From: Methylobacterium sp. 17Sr1-1
Lineage (GTDB): Bacteria; Pseudomonadota; Alphaproteobacteria; Rhizobiales; Beijerinckiaceae
DNA length: 64,000 bases
Assembly (NCBI RefSeq): GCF_003173775.1
Contig: NZ_CP029552.1
Location: forward strand, 6,283,001 to 6,347,000
Direction of reading: 5' to 3'
Shown here piece by piece: positions 46,955-57,167 of the stretch. The position numbers and the translations under genes were made by a program. The notes beneath the pieces were generated by a model. It made no database searches and had not been told where the DNA came from. It saw only the letters and a program-made list of their open reading frames with translations. How positions within the stretch are numbered: position 1 is the stretch's first letter; each line of letters begins with the position of its first letter.

Positions 46955-48412
46955 CTACTCATCCACCCGCGGGGCCTGGCCGCTGTCGATCGGCAGCGGC
47001 CGGAAAGCTTTCAGCTCCTCGCCGCTCGGCAGGCTGCGCGTGTCCCAGCCGCCGCCGATCGCGCCGATCAGCGACACCGCGTTGGTGAAGCGGCTGAGGC
47101 GGACCTGCAGCTCCGTGACCTCGTTGTTGAGCTCCAGCGCCTGGGCGGTGACGACGGTGGTGTAGTTCTGGGTGCCGGCCCGGTACTCGTTCAGCGCGAT
47201 CTCGACCGCCCGGCGCGAGGATTGCACGGCCAGTTCCTGCGCTGCCTGCTGGCGGGCGAGGATGCGCTGGCCGGCGAGACCGTTCTCGACCTGCTGGAAG
47301 GCGGTGAGCACCGTCTGGCGGTAATTGGCGACCGCCGCATCGTAGGCGGCCTCGACCGCCTGGAGGGCCGCCGTACGGGCGCCGCCGTCGAACAGCACCT
47401 GGCTGCCGGAGGCCGCCACCGACCAGAACGAGTTGGCGGCGGCGAAGAAGTTGCGCGCCGGATCGCCCGCGATGCCGCCGCTCGCCGACAGGGTCACGGT
47501 CGGGAAGAACGCCGCCACGGCGACGCCGATCTGGGCGCTCTGCGACTGCACGGTCCGCTCGGCGAGCGCGATGTCGGGCCGGCGCTCCAGCAGGTCGGAG
47601 GGCAGGCTGACCGGCACGGCGGGCGGGCGCGCCGGCAGGCTGCCGCGGGCGAGCGACACCTCGGAGGGCGGGCGGCCGATCAGCGTCGCGATCGCGTGCT
47701 CCAGGTTCGCCCGCTGCAGCCCGACCGCGATGGCGTTGGCCTGGGTGGTCTGGAGCTGGGTCTGGGCGGTGATGACGTCGGAGCGGGCGGCGACGCCGGC
47801 ATTGTACTGGTTCTGGGTGATGTCGAGCGAGCGCTGATAGGCCCGGGCGGTGCGTTCCAAGAGGCTCTGGAGCGATTCCTGGTAGCGCAGCTGGTAATAG
47901 GCGGTGGCGAGCTGTGTCTGGAGCGCGAGGCGCACGGAGGCGAGGTCGGCGGCGCTGGCCTGGGCGGCGGCGACGTCGCTCTCAATCGTACGGCGGATGC
48001 GCCCGAACAGGTCGAGCTCCCAGGTCGCCGAGCCTTGCAGCGTCACGGTGGTGCGCTCGACCCCGCCGGTGCTGGCGCGACTGATCGAGGGTGCGCCGAG
48101 CACTGTCGGAAACAGCTGGGCGCGGGCCTCCTGCACCAGGGCCCGGGCCTGCCGGTAGGCGGCGACCTGGGCGCGCAGATTCTGGTTGTCGACGTCGATC
48201 AGGCGGATCAGCCGATCGAGGCTGGGATCGCGGAAGACGCGCCACCAGTCGCCGCGCTCCGCCTCGTCGAGGGGCCGCACCGGCCGCCAGTTGCGCGGCG
48301 GCATCGGCCGGGCACCGCCCTCCTTGAAGGCGGGGGGCGTCTCGACGGTGGGACGGGCATAGTCGGGGCCGACGAGGCAGCCGGCGAGGAGAAGGGGGAG
48401 CAGAGTCGCCAC
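46955..48412 (-). CDS. RND efflux outer-membrane lipoprotein, OprM/NodT family
   Basis: A GTG at 48412 gives 485 residues with the lipobox LLLAGCLVGPDY. The TolC-like fold shows in the two repeats: WWRVFRDPSLDRLIRLIDVDNQNLRAQVAAYRQARALV, and SDLLERRPDIALAERTV with SFWSVAASGSQVLFDGGAR. It is the channel for the MdtABC-like pump encoded just upstream. The signal peptide is very short (11 residues before the Cys) and lacks positive charge. No ribosome site precedes the GTG, and repeat copy D lies 25 bases away, so the original 5' end may have been altered. Confidence 0.9.
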   Translation of the reverse strand: MATLLPLLLAGCLVGPDYARPTVETPPAFKEGGARPMPPRNWRPVRPLDEAERGDWWRVFRDPSLDRLIRLIDVDNQNLRAQVAAYRQARALVQEARAQLFPTVLGAPSISRASTGGVERTTVTLQGSATWELDLFGRIRRTIESDVAAAQASAADLASVRLALQTQLATAYYQLRYQESLQSLLERTARAYQRSLDITQNQYNAGVAARSDVITAQTQLQTTQANAIAVGLQRANLEHAIATLIGRPPSEVSLARGSLPARPPAVPVSLPSDLLERRPDIALAERTVQSQSAQIGVAVAAFFPTVTLSASGGIAGDPARNFFAAANSFWSVAASGSQVLFDGGARTAALQAVEAAYDAAVANYRQTVLTAFQQVENGLAGQRILARQQAAQELAVQSSRRAVEIALNEYRAGTQNYTTVVTAQALELNNEVTELQVRLSRFTNAVSLIGAIGGGWDTRSLPSGEELKAFRPLPIDSGQAPRVDE

Positions 48413-48436
48413 CGCCAGATGCAGGGCGCCACCCCA

Positions 48437-48606
48437 AACCCTCCCCCTCTGCGGGGGAGGGTGGCCCGTGAAGCGGGCCGGGAGAGGGGCAGCGCGACGC
48501 TGATCCAGCCGGCGCCCGTCGTGAATGGCGCGACCTCTCCGGAAACGGGGTTCCCCTCTCCCGCCCCGCTCCGCGGGGCACCCTCCCCCGCAGAGGGGGG
48601 AGGGTT
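48437..48606. repeat. Intergenic inverted-repeat element, copy D (between mdtC-like and oprM-like)
   Basis: Arms AACCCTCCCCCTCTGCGGGG and CCCCGCAGAGGGGGGAGGGTT. The internal block is GCGCGACGCTGATCCAG, CGGCGCCCGTCGTGAATGGC, CTCCGGAAACGGGGTTCCCC, forward orientation. It fills almost the whole 238-bp gap between the two cistrons. Confidence 0.9.
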
Positions 48607-48650
48607 CGGATGCGCGTCGCCGTCCAGCATCATTCGATCGTCGAAGACAG

Positions 48651-51600
48651 TCATTCGGCCGGCAGCGCCCGCGTGGCGGAGCCCCGGCGGCGGCCGACCC
48701 AGAGCCGGAACCGGTCGAGGTACAGGTAGACGACGGGGGTGGTGTAGAGGGTCAGGACCTGGCTCACGATGAGGCCGCCGACGATGGCGATGCCGAGGGG
48801 ACGGCGCAGCTCGGAGCCCTCGCCGCCGTCGAGAATCAGCGGCAGCGCGCCGAGCAGCGCGGCCAGGGTTGTCATCATGATCGGCCGGAAGCGCAAGAGG
48901 CAGGCCTCGCGGATCGACTCCCGCGGGCTCAAGGAGCGGGTGCGCTCGGCGTCGAGGGCGAAGTCGATCATCATGATCGCGTTCTTCTTCACGATGCCGA
49001 TGAGCAGGATCACCGCGATGAGGGCGATCACCCCGAACTCCTCGCCGGCCAGCATCAGGGCCAGGATCGCCCCGATGCCGGCAGACGGCAGGGTCGACAG
49101 GATGGTCAGCGGATGGACCCAGCTCTCGTACAGGATGCCGAGCACGGCGTAGACGGCGAGCAGGGCCGCCAGGATCAGCAGCGGTTGGCGCGAGGACGAG
49201 GATTGGAAGCTCTTTGCCGCGCCGGCGAACTCGCCGTGGATCGTCGCCGGCATCCGCAGGTCGCGCATGTGGCCGTCGATCGCCGCGGTGGCGTCGCTCA
49301 GGCTCTTGCCCGGCGCGAGGTTGAACGAGAGCGTGGTGGCGACGAACAGGCCCTGGTGGCTGACCTGGACCGGGGTCGAGCCGGCCTCGAAGCTGGCGAA
49401 GGCCGAGAGCGGGACCATCGTCTCCTTGGCGCTGCTGACCGCAGCGCTCGACGAGGCGCTGGAGCGCCCGGCCGAGGCGATGGAGTTCGTCGCGGCGTTG
49501 CGGGCCGAATCGGTCGCGACCTGGGCTGCGGCCGTGGTCGCATCGGTCGTCGCGGTGGCGGCGCTCGCCACGGTGCCGGCGACCGCGTTGGAGGTGGCCG
49601 AGCCGCGGGCCCGGGCGCCCGAGGTCGAGACGTAGATGAGCTTCAAGGTCTCCGGGTTGTCGAGGTAGCGCGGCGCGATCTCCATCACGACGTAGTACTG
49701 GTTGAGCGGATTGTAGATCGTCGAGACCTGGCGCTGGCCGAAGGCGTCGTAGAGGGTGTTGTCGATCTGGTCCGGGGTCAGGCCGTAGCGGAAGGCGGTG
49801 GGCCGGTCGATGACGAGGCGCGTCTCGAGGCCGCCCTGCTGCTGGTCGGAGGTGACGTCGGTGAAGGTCGGGTCCTTCTGCAGGGCCTCCAGCAGCTTCG
49901 GGGTCCAGGTGTAGAGGTCCTCGCTGGTGTCGCCCTGGAGGGTGTACTGGTATTGCGAGAAGCTCTGGCGCCCGCCGACCATGAAGTCCTGGCGCGGGAA
50001 CAGGTAGAGCCGGGCGCCCGGGATCCCCGAGAGTTTCGGCCGCAGGCGGCCCATCACGTCGCTGATCGGGTCGCGCGCTCCCAAGGGCTTGAGCCCCACG
50101 AACACGTTGGCCGAGTTGGTGCCGCGCCCGCCGGTGAAGCCGACCACGCTCTCGACCGCCGGGTCGGCCTGGACGATCGCGGCGGCGCGGCGCAGCTTGG
50201 CGCTCATCGCCTGGAACGAGATGCGCTGGTCGGCCTGGATGCCGCCGATCATCTGGCCGGTATCCTGCTGCGGGAAGAACCCCTTCGGCACGATGACGTA
50301 GAGGTAGACGTTGAGCACCACCGCCGCGAGCAGCACCAGCATCACGGTCACGCCGTGGCGCAGCGCCCAGTCGAGGGTGACGCGGTAGCCCGACAGGAGC
50401 CCCGTGAACGCGCCTTCGAGGATCCGCGCCAGCAGGCCGGGCCTCGCGCCGTGGACCTCGGCCTTGAGGAACCGGGCGCACATCATCGGCGTGGTGGTGA
50501 GCGAGACGACGAGGGAGATCAGGATCGCCAGCGACAGGACGACGGCGAATTCCTGGAAGAACCGCCCGATGATGCCCCCCGCGAGCAGGATCGGCAGGAA
50601 CACCGCGATGAGCGACAGGCTCATCGACAGGACCGTGAACCCCACCTCGCGGGCGCCGAGCAAGGCCGCCTCGACCCGCGAGCGCCCGTCCTCGATGTGG
50701 CGCTGGATGTTCTCCAAGACCACGATCGCGTCGTCGACGACGAATCCGGCCGCGATGATGAGCGCCATCAGCGAGATGTTGTCGAGGCTGTAGTCGCACA
50801 GCCACATCGCCGCGAAGGTGCCCACCAGCGAGATCGGCACCGCCACCGCCGGGATCAGGGTGGCGCGGGCGGAGCGCAGGAAGCCGAACACCACCAGGAT
50901 CACGAGGCCAACCGAGATGATCAGCGTGCGCTCGGCCTCCGCCAGCGACGCCCGGATGGTGAGCGAGCGGTCGCCGGTGACGATCAGCTCGGTGTCGCCG
51001 GGGAGCGCCGCCTTGAGCTGCGGCAGCGCCTCTTTCAGGCGGTCGATCGTCTCGACGACGTTGCCGCCGGGCTGCTTGTAGACGATGAGCAGCACGCCGC
51101 GCTGGCCGTTGACGAGGCCGAGGTTGCGCCGGTCCTCGACGCCGTCGATCACCTGGCCGACGTCGCGCAGACGCACGCCGGCCCCGTTGCGGTAGGCGAC
51201 GACGATGTCCTGGTAATCGGCGGCCTTGCGGCCCTGGTCGTTGGCGTAGAGCTGGTAGCGCCGCTCGCCGGCCTCGATCGCGCCTTTCGGTGAATTGGCG
51301 TTGGCGCTGGCGAGCGCCGCGCGGATGCCCTCGAGCCCGATGCCGTAGTTGAACAGGGCGTGCGGATCGAGCTCGACCCGCACCGCCGGCAGCGACGAGC
51401 CGCCGATCTCGACGTTGCCGATGCCCTCCAGCTGCGACAGCTTCTGGGCGAGCACGGTCGCGGCGGAATCGTAGAGCGTGCCGGGGCTGAGCGTCTTCGA
51501 GGTGAGGCCGATGATCACGATCGGCGCGTCGGCCGGGTTAAACTTGCGGTAGGTCGGGTTCTGGCGGAGCGCCGTCGGCAGGTCGGCGCGTGCGGCGTTG

Positions 51601-51935
51601 ATCGCCGCCTGCACGTCGCGGGCGGCGCCGTTGATGTCCCGGTCGAGCCCGAATTGCAGCACGATCCGGGTCGAGCCGACCGAGCTCGTCGAGGTCATCT
51701 GGTCGACATCGGCGATCTGGCCCAGCCGCCGCTCCAGGGGCGCGGCCACGGTGGTCGCCATGGTGTCGGGGCTGGCGCCGGGCATCTGCGCCTGGACCAG
51801 GATGGTCGGGAAGTCGATCTGCGGCAGCGGCGCCACCGGCAGCCGCACGAAGGCGAACAGGCCGGCGAGGAGCACACCCAGGGTGAGGAGCGTGGTCGCG
51901 ACCGGGCGCAGGATGAAGGGGGCGGAGAGGTTCAC
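48651..51935 (-). CDS. RND efflux pump inner-membrane subunit, MdtC-like, with Ala/Ser/Thr-rich insertion
   Basis: A 1094-residue RND transporter (GTG start, [17 protein letters not shown]). Twelve helices and two large periplasmic domains are visible. The proton-relay Asp pair lies in [14 protein letters not shown], and [15 protein letters not shown] is present near 960. The motif RYLDNPETLKLIYVSTSG is followed by an unusual stretch of about 65 residues of nearly only Ala, Ser, Thr, Val (about 772-838; DNA 49425-49620), absent from the paralogue at 52141. It should work with the MdtB-like protein as a heteromultimer, as in E. coli MdtBC. Substrates are unknown. Confidence 0.93.
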   Translation of the reverse strand: MNLSAPFILRPVATTLLTLGVLLAGLFAFVRLPVAPLPQIDFPTILVQAQMPGASPDTMATTVAAPLERRLGQIADVDQMTSTSSVGSTRIVLQFGLDRDINGAARDVQAAINAARADLPTALRQNPTYRKFNPADAPIVIIGLTSKTLSPGTLYDSAATVLAQKLSQLEGIGNVEIGGSSLPAVRVELDPHALFNYGIGLEGIRAALASANANSPKGAIEAGERRYQLYANDQGRKAADYQDIVVAYRNGAGVRLRDVGQVIDGVEDRRNLGLVNGQRGVLLIVYKQPGGNVVETIDRLKEALPQLKAALPGDTELIVTGDRSLTIRASLAEAERTLIISVGLVILVVFGFLRSARATLIPAVAVPISLVGTFAAMWLCDYSLDNISLMALIIAAGFVVDDAIVVLENIQRHIEDGRSRVEAALLGAREVGFTVLSMSLSLIAVFLPILLAGGIIGRFFQEFAVVLSLAILISLVVSLTTTPMMCARFLKAEVHGARPGLLARILEGAFTGLLSGYRVTLDWALRHGVTVMLVLLAAVVLNVYLYVIVPKGFFPQQDTGQMIGGIQADQRISFQAMSAKLRRAAAIVQADPAVESVVGFTGGRGTNSANVFVGLKPLGARDPISDVMGRLRPKLSGIPGARLYLFPRQDFMVGGRQSFSQYQYTLQGDTSEDLYTWTPKLLEALQKDPTFTDVTSDQQQGGLETRLVIDRPTAFRYGLTPDQIDNTLYDAFGQRQVSTIYNPLNQYYVVMEIAPRYLDNPETLKLIYVSTSGARARGSATSNAVAGTVASAATATTDATTAAAQVATDSARNAATNSIASAGRSSASSSAAVSSAKETMVPLSAFASFEAGSTPVQVSHQGLFVATTLSFNLAPGKSLSDATAAIDGHMRDLRMPATIHGEFAGAAKSFQSSSSRQPLLILAALLAVYAVLGILYESWVHPLTILSTLPSAGIGAILALMLAGEEFGVIALIAVILLIGIVKKNAIMMIDFALDAERTRSLSPRESIREACLLRFRPIMMTTLAALLGALPLILDGGEGSELRRPLGIAIVGGLIVSQVLTLYTTPVVYLYLDRFRLWVGRRRGSATRALPAE

Positions 51936-51952
51936 GGGGTGGCCCCGCCCTC

Positions 51953-52124
51953 AACCCTCCCCCCTCTGCGGGGGAGGGTGGCGAACGGAGTGAGCCGGGA
52001 GAGGGGAACCACGGCTCCGGATAAGTCGGAGCCGTTCTGAAGGGCGCCGTCTGGACCAGCGTCGCGCCGCCCCTCTCCCGCCCCGCATTCGCGGGACACC
52101 CTCCCCCGCAGAGGGGGGAGGGTT
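51953..52124. repeat. Intergenic inverted-repeat element, copy E (between mdtB-like and mdtC-like)
   Basis: Arms AACCCTCCCCCCTCTGCGGG and CCCGCAGAGGGGGGAGGGTT. The internal block is inverted compared with A, C and D: CCGTTCTGAAGGGCGCCG followed by GACCAGCGTCGC. Only 17 bases separate it from each flanking reading frame. Confidence 0.9.
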
Positions 52125-52140
52125 ATGGGTGTCGCGCCCC

Positions 52141-55100
52141 TCACGGCACCGCCTCCCCGGGCGCCAGCCCGCTCCGTCGCCGCCCGGAGAGCCGCCGCCC
52201 GAGCCGGTCGAAGGCGAGGTAGATCACCGGCGTGGTGTAGAGCGTCAGCACCTGGCTCACGATCAGACCGCCGGCGATCGAGATGCCGAGCGGCTGGCGC
52301 AGCTCCGAGCCGGTGCCCGTCCCGAGGATCAGAGGGATCGCCGCGAACAGGGCCGCGAAGGTCGTCATCATGATCGGCCGGAAGCGCAGGATGCAGGCCT
52401 CGTAGATCGCGTCCCGCGGGGTCATGCCCTCCTCGCGCTCGGCCTGGAGCGCGAAATCGATCATCATGATGGCGTTTTTCTTCACGATGCCGATCAGCAG
52501 CACGATGCCGATGATGCCGATGATGTCGAGGTCGTGCCCGAACAGCATCAGGCCGGCCAGCGCCCCGATGCCGGCCGACGGCAGGGTCGAGAGGATCGTG
52601 ATCGGGTGGACGAAGCTCTCGTAGAGCACGCCGAGCACGATGTAGACGGTCACGATGGCGGCGAGCACCAGGAACAGGGTGTTGTCGAGCGAGGCCTGGA
52701 AGGCGAGCGCCGAGCCCTGGAAGATCAGCCGGAAACTGTCGGGCATGCCGAGTTCCGCTACCGCCGCCTTGATCGCCGCCACCGCCGGCCCGAGCGAGGC
52801 GCCGGGCGCGAGGTTGAACGAGATCGTGGTCGCCGGGAACTGGCCGAGATGGCTGATGAGAAGCGGCGCCCGCCGCTCGCTCACCTGGGCGATGGCGGTG
52901 AGCGGCACCTGGCCGTTGGTGGCGGTCGAGGACGGCAGGTAGATTCTCTGAAGAGAGTCCAGCGTCCGGTGCAGGTCGGGATCGGCCTCCAGGATCACCC
53001 GGTACTGGTTCGACTGGGTGAAGATCGTCGAGATGATGCGCTGGCCGAAGGCGTCGTAGAGCGCGTTGTCGACGGAAGCCGGGGTGATGCCGTAGCGGCC
53101 CGCCGTGGCGCGATCGATGGTGACGTAGGCCGCCAGCCCGCTCGCCTGCCGGTCGCTCGCCACGTCGGCGAGGTCCGGGATCTGCTTCAAGCGCTCGACG
53201 AGGCGCGGAACCCAGGTGTCGAAGGCGCCGAGATCCGGGTTCTCCAGGATGAACTGGTACTGCGTCGCGCTCACCGCGGTGTCGATGGTGAGGTCCTGGA
53301 CCGGCTGCATGAACAGCGCGATGCCCGGCACGTCGGCGACCCGGGCGGAGATTTGCCGGATGATCGCGCTCGCATTCTCCGCCCGCTCCTCGCGCGGGCG
53401 CAGGTTGATGAGGAAGCGGCCGGAATTGAGCGTCACGTTCTGGCCGTCGACGCCGATGAACGACGACAGGCTGACCACGTCCGGATCCTTGAGCACTTCC
53501 TCGGCCAGGCGCTGCTGGCGCTCGGCCATGGCACGATACGACACGGTCTGGTCGGCCTGGGTGATGCCCTGGATCAGTCCCGTGTCCTGGACCGGGAAGA
53601 AGCCCTTCGGGATCACGACGTAGAGGTAGACCGTGACGGCGAGCGTGCCGAGGGCCACCAGCAGCGTGAGGCCCTGCCAGGCGAGCACGCCGCGCAGGGT
53701 GCGGCCGTAGAACGCGATGCCGCCCTCCATCAGCCGGCGGCCGGCGCTGGCGATCCGTCCGGCGGCGCGCGCCTGGGCCGGCTGGTGACGCAGCAGCCGC
53801 GCGCACAGCATCGGCACGAGCGTCAGGGAGACGACGCCGGAGATCACGATGGTGGCCGCCAGCGTGATGGCGAATTCGTGGAAGAGCCGGCCGACCACCT
53901 CGCCCATGAACAGGAGCGGGATCAGCACCGCGAGCAGCGACACGGTAAGCGAGATGATGGTGAAGCCGATCTCGCGCGAGCCCTTGAGCGCCGCCTCCAT
54001 CGGGCTGTCGCCCTCCTCGACGTGGCGGGCGATGTTCTCGATCACCACGATCGCGTCGTCGACGACGAAGCCGGTCGCGATGGTGAGCGCCATCAAGGAC
54101 AGGTTGTCGAGGGAGAAGCCCCACAGGTCCATGACCGCGAGCGCGCCGACGAGCGACAGCGGCACCGACAGGCTCGGGATCAGGGTGGCGGGCAGCGAGC
54201 GCAGGAAGAGGAAGATCACCAGCACCACGAGGGCGATGGCGAGCAGCAGCTCGAATTGCACGTCCTCGACCGAGGCGCGGATCGTCACCGTGCGGTCGGT
54301 GAGCGGCGTCACCTGGATCGCCGCCGGCAGGGTCGCCTGGAGCTGGGGCAGGAGCGCCTTGATCCGGTCGACCACCGCGATGACGTTGGCGCCGGGCTGG
54401 CGCTGGATGTTGAGGATCACCGCCGGGGTGGTGTCCATCCAGGCGCCGAGCTGGGTGTTCTCGGCCCCCTCCACCACCTCGGCCACCGCCGAGAGCCGCA
54501 CCGGCGCGCCGTTGCGGTAGGCGATCACCGCGTCGCGATAGGCGGCGGGATCGCGGATCTGGTCGTTGGCGTTGATGGTGAAGGACTGGGTCGGCCCGTC
54601 GATCGAGCCCTTCGGGGTGTTGACGTTGAGGTTGTTGATGGTGGTGCGCAGGTCGTCGATGTTGAGGCCGTAGGCGGCGAGGGCCGAGGCGTTGAAGCGC
54701 ACCCGCACCGCGGGCCGCTGCCCGCCCGCCATCGAGACGAGGCCGACGCCGGAGACCTGGCTGATCTTCTGGGCGAGCCGCGTCTCGGCGAGGTCGCGGA
54801 CCTGCGTCAGGGCCAGGGTCTTGGAGGTGAGCGCGAGCGTCAGGATCGGCGCGTCGGCGGGATTGACCTTGGCGTAGACGGGCGGGGCCGGCAGGTCGCT
54901 CGGCAGCAGGTTGCCGGCGGCGTTGATCGCGGCCTGCACCTCCTGCGTCGCGATGTCGATGCCGAGATCGAGGCTGAACTGGAGCGTGATGACGGAGGCG
55001 CCGGCCGACGATTGCGACGTCATCTGGTTGAGGTTGGCGAGCTGGCCGAACTGCCGCTCCAGCGGCGCCGTCACCGCCGAGGTCATCACCTCGGGGCTGG

Positions 55101-55260
55101 CGCCGGGATAGAAGGTCTGCACCTGGATCGTCGGGTAATCGACCGAGGGCAGGGCCGAGAGCGGCAGGTTGAAGTAGGAGATCATGCCTGTCAGCAGGAT
55201 CGCCAGCATCAGCAGCGTGGTGGCGACCGGGCGCAGGATGAACAGGCGGGAGGGGTTCAT
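52141..55260 (-). CDS. RND efflux pump inner-membrane subunit, MdtB-like
   Basis: This 1039-residue RND protein begins [20 protein letters not shown] and has a GGGAG ribosome site eight bases upstream. Key features are RPVATTLL, the Asp pair in [31 protein letters not shown], and [13 protein letters not shown] in the second periplasmic domain. The C-terminal half has [16 protein letters not shown] and [15 protein letters not shown]. It pairs with the MdtC-like subunit (similar along its length but lacking its insertion). It is second in the mdtA-mdtB-mdtC-oprM operon. Confidence 0.94.
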   Translation of the reverse strand: MNPSRLFILRPVATTLLMLAILLTGMISYFNLPLSALPSVDYPTIQVQTFYPGASPEVMTSAVTAPLERQFGQLANLNQMTSQSSAGASVITLQFSLDLGIDIATQEVQAAINAAGNLLPSDLPAPPVYAKVNPADAPILTLALTSKTLALTQVRDLAETRLAQKISQVSGVGLVSMAGGQRPAVRVRFNASALAAYGLNIDDLRTTINNLNVNTPKGSIDGPTQSFTINANDQIRDPAAYRDAVIAYRNGAPVRLSAVAEVVEGAENTQLGAWMDTTPAVILNIQRQPGANVIAVVDRIKALLPQLQATLPAAIQVTPLTDRTVTIRASVEDVQFELLLAIALVVLVIFLFLRSLPATLIPSLSVPLSLVGALAVMDLWGFSLDNLSLMALTIATGFVVDDAIVVIENIARHVEEGDSPMEAALKGSREIGFTIISLTVSLLAVLIPLLFMGEVVGRLFHEFAITLAATIVISGVVSLTLVPMLCARLLRHQPAQARAAGRIASAGRRLMEGGIAFYGRTLRGVLAWQGLTLLVALGTLAVTVYLYVVIPKGFFPVQDTGLIQGITQADQTVSYRAMAERQQRLAEEVLKDPDVVSLSSFIGVDGQNVTLNSGRFLINLRPREERAENASAIIRQISARVADVPGIALFMQPVQDLTIDTAVSATQYQFILENPDLGAFDTWVPRLVERLKQIPDLADVASDRQASGLAAYVTIDRATAGRYGITPASVDNALYDAFGQRIISTIFTQSNQYRVILEADPDLHRTLDSLQRIYLPSSTATNGQVPLTAIAQVSERRAPLLISHLGQFPATTISFNLAPGASLGPAVAAIKAAVAELGMPDSFRLIFQGSALAFQASLDNTLFLVLAAIVTVYIVLGVLYESFVHPITILSTLPSAGIGALAGLMLFGHDLDIIGIIGIVLLIGIVKKNAIMMIDFALQAEREEGMTPRDAIYEACILRFRPIMMTTFAALFAAIPLILGTGTGSELRQPLGISIAGGLIVSQVLTLYTTPVIYLAFDRLGRRLSGRRRSGLAPGEAVP

Positions 55261-55290
55261 GCGCCGTCTCCCACGAGGCGCGCGCGCGCG

Positions 55291-55460
55291 CCCCTCCCCC
55301 CTCTGCGGGGGAGGGTGCCCTGCGGAGCAGGCCGGGAGAGGGGCGGCGCGACGGTGCTGAGCATGGCGCCCTGCATGGCGCGCGCGACCTCTCCGGAAAG
55401 GGGGTTCCCCTCTCCCGCCCCGCTCCGCGGGGCACCCTGCCCCGCAGAGGGGGGAGGGTT
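55291..55460. repeat. Intergenic inverted-repeat element, copy F (between mdtA-like and mdtB-like)
   Basis: Arms CCCCTCCCCCCTCTGCGGGG and CCCCGCAGAGGGGGGAGGGTT. The interior keeps GGCGCGACG...GCTGAGCATGGCGCCCTGCAT and CTCTCCGGAAAGGGGGTT, forward but diverged. A 16-bp alternating palindrome GGCGCGCGCGCGCGCC (55277-55292) abuts it. Confidence 0.88.
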
Positions 55461-55483
55461 ATGGGCGGCGTGCCTCGTCATGG

Positions 55484-56878
55484 TCACGGATTCTGGCTCT
55501 GCTGCCGGCGGCGATGCGGGCGCTCGCCCTCGGGACGCTGGCCGTCCGGACGTTGACCCTCCTGGCGCGGCCCTTCCGAACGTGCAGGGGCCGTAGCGCC
55601 CTCACCCTCCGTCGCCGGCCTGGCCTCCGCCTCCGGCCCAGCCGCCTTCTCCGGCCGCCCGCCGGTCACCCGCACCTGCGCTCCATCCTTCAACCGGTCG
55701 GTCCCGTCGACCACCACCCGGTCGCCGACCGCGAGCCCCTTCGTCACCACGGTCCGAACCCCGTCGCTCTCGCCGATCTCGATCGGGCGCACTGCGACCT
55801 TGTCCTCAGCCGTGAGGAGATAGACGTAAGTGCCGGGCGTGCCGCGCAGGACGGCCGCCGCCGGCACGAGCGCCGCGTCGCGCACCGTGTCCACGTCGAG
55901 GCGGGCATTGACGAACTGGTTGGGAAACAGCCGGTCGTCCCTGTTCGGGAACAACGCCCGCAGCTTCACCGTGCCGGTGGTGACGTCGATCTGGTTGTCG
56001 ACGGTGTCGAGGGTGCCCCGCGCGATCTCGGTGGTGTCGGAGCGGTCGAAGACCCGCACCGGCAGGGTGGCGCCGGCGCGCAGGCGATCCATCACCCGCT
56101 GCAACACGGTCTCGGGCAGGGTGAACAAAACCGAGATCGGGTGGAGCTGGGTCACGACGACGATGCCGGTCGAGGCGGCGGTGACGTAGTTGCCCTGGTC
56201 GATCTGGCGCAGACCCACCCGGCCCTCGACCGGCGCGGTGATGCGGCCGTAGTTGATGTTGAGCTTCTGCTGGTCGATCTGCGCCTGGTCGGAGGCGACG
56301 ACGCCCTCGTACTGCTTGACCGTCGCGGCCTGCGTGTCGACGTTCTGCTTCGAGATCGAATCCTGCCGGTTCAGGGTCTGGTAGCGGACGAGGTCGAGGC
56401 GCGCATTCTGCAGGAGCGCCTGATCGCGCAGGAGCTGGCCCTGGTACTGGGCGAGCAGTGCCTCGTAGGGGCGCACGTCGATCTGGGCCAGGAAGTCGCC
56501 GGCCTTGACGGTCTGGCCCTCGCGGAATCCGATCTGGGTCAGGTAGCCGCTCACCTGCGAGCGGATCGTCACGGTCGCGAGCGGGGTCACGGTGCCGAGG
56601 CCTGAGAGCACCACCGGCATCTCGCCCTTCTGCACCGTGGCGACGCCGACCGCCTGCGGCCCCTCCCCGCCCCCGCCGCGGCGACCGCCGCCGCGCCGTC
56701 CGGTGGCGGCCTGCTGCGCCTGCGGCTTCTTGAACCCGTCCGGGACGTAGGTCCGGTAGGCCCAGTACCCGCCGCCGGCGAGCGCCAGCAGCACCAGGAA
56801 CCAGACCAGCCCGCGGCCGCGCCGGCGGCGCGGCGCCTCGACCGCGTCGTCGGTGCGGATGGGAGACAATTCGTTCAT
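55484..56878 (-). CDS. RND efflux periplasmic adaptor, MdtA-like
   Basis: ATG 56878 (MNELSPIRTDDAVEA) gives 464 residues. An N-terminal membrane helix (GLVWFLVLLALAGGGYWAY, about 24-42) is followed by a Gly/Arg-rich linker (ATGRRGGGRRGGGG). Lipoyl halves (VSGYLTQIGFREGQTVKAGDFLAQID and RITAPVEGRVGLRQIDQGNYV) flank an alpha-hairpin. A beta-barrel follows (LHPISVLFTLPETVLQRVM). The tail has repeats of EGPRQEGQRPDGQRPEGERP and is very hydrophilic. It links the RND pump to the outer-membrane channel. It is the first gene of the operon, whose promoter should lie in 56879-57167 against the divergent dedA. Confidence 0.93.
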   Translation of the reverse strand: MNELSPIRTDDAVEAPRRRRGRGLVWFLVLLALAGGGYWAYRTYVPDGFKKPQAQQAATGRRGGGRRGGGGEGPQAVGVATVQKGEMPVVLSGLGTVTPLATVTIRSQVSGYLTQIGFREGQTVKAGDFLAQIDVRPYEALLAQYQGQLLRDQALLQNARLDLVRYQTLNRQDSISKQNVDTQAATVKQYEGVVASDQAQIDQQKLNINYGRITAPVEGRVGLRQIDQGNYVTAASTGIVVVTQLHPISVLFTLPETVLQRVMDRLRAGATLPVRVFDRSDTTEIARGTLDTVDNQIDVTTGTVKLRALFPNRDDRLFPNQFVNARLDVDTVRDAALVPAAAVLRGTPGTYVYLLTAEDKVAVRPIEIGESDGVRTVVTKGLAVGDRVVVDGTDRLKDGAQVRVTGGRPEKAAGPEAEARPATEGEGATAPARSEGPRQEGQRPDGQRPEGERPHRRRQQSQNP

Positions 56879-57167
56879 CGACCTGGACAACCCGAACTGG
56901 AAACCTGACGCAGCGCCCCCGCGATGCCCCTCATGTCGTACCGGCAGCGCGGTCGACGCCTGCGGCACGTCGCCCCCGAAGCCCCGCCGACGAAGCCCTG
57001 CCCCGCCTTTCCGCACGGCAATGCGTCGCCAGTACGACCGCGATGTTGCCTCACGATTGCTGAACGCCGCCCGAGCGACGCCCTGGAAGAGCCACGATCC
57101 CCACGCCTATCTGAGGGGATGGGGCGCGACACGGCGCCGCCCTGCATCGATCGTCCACGGTACCAGA

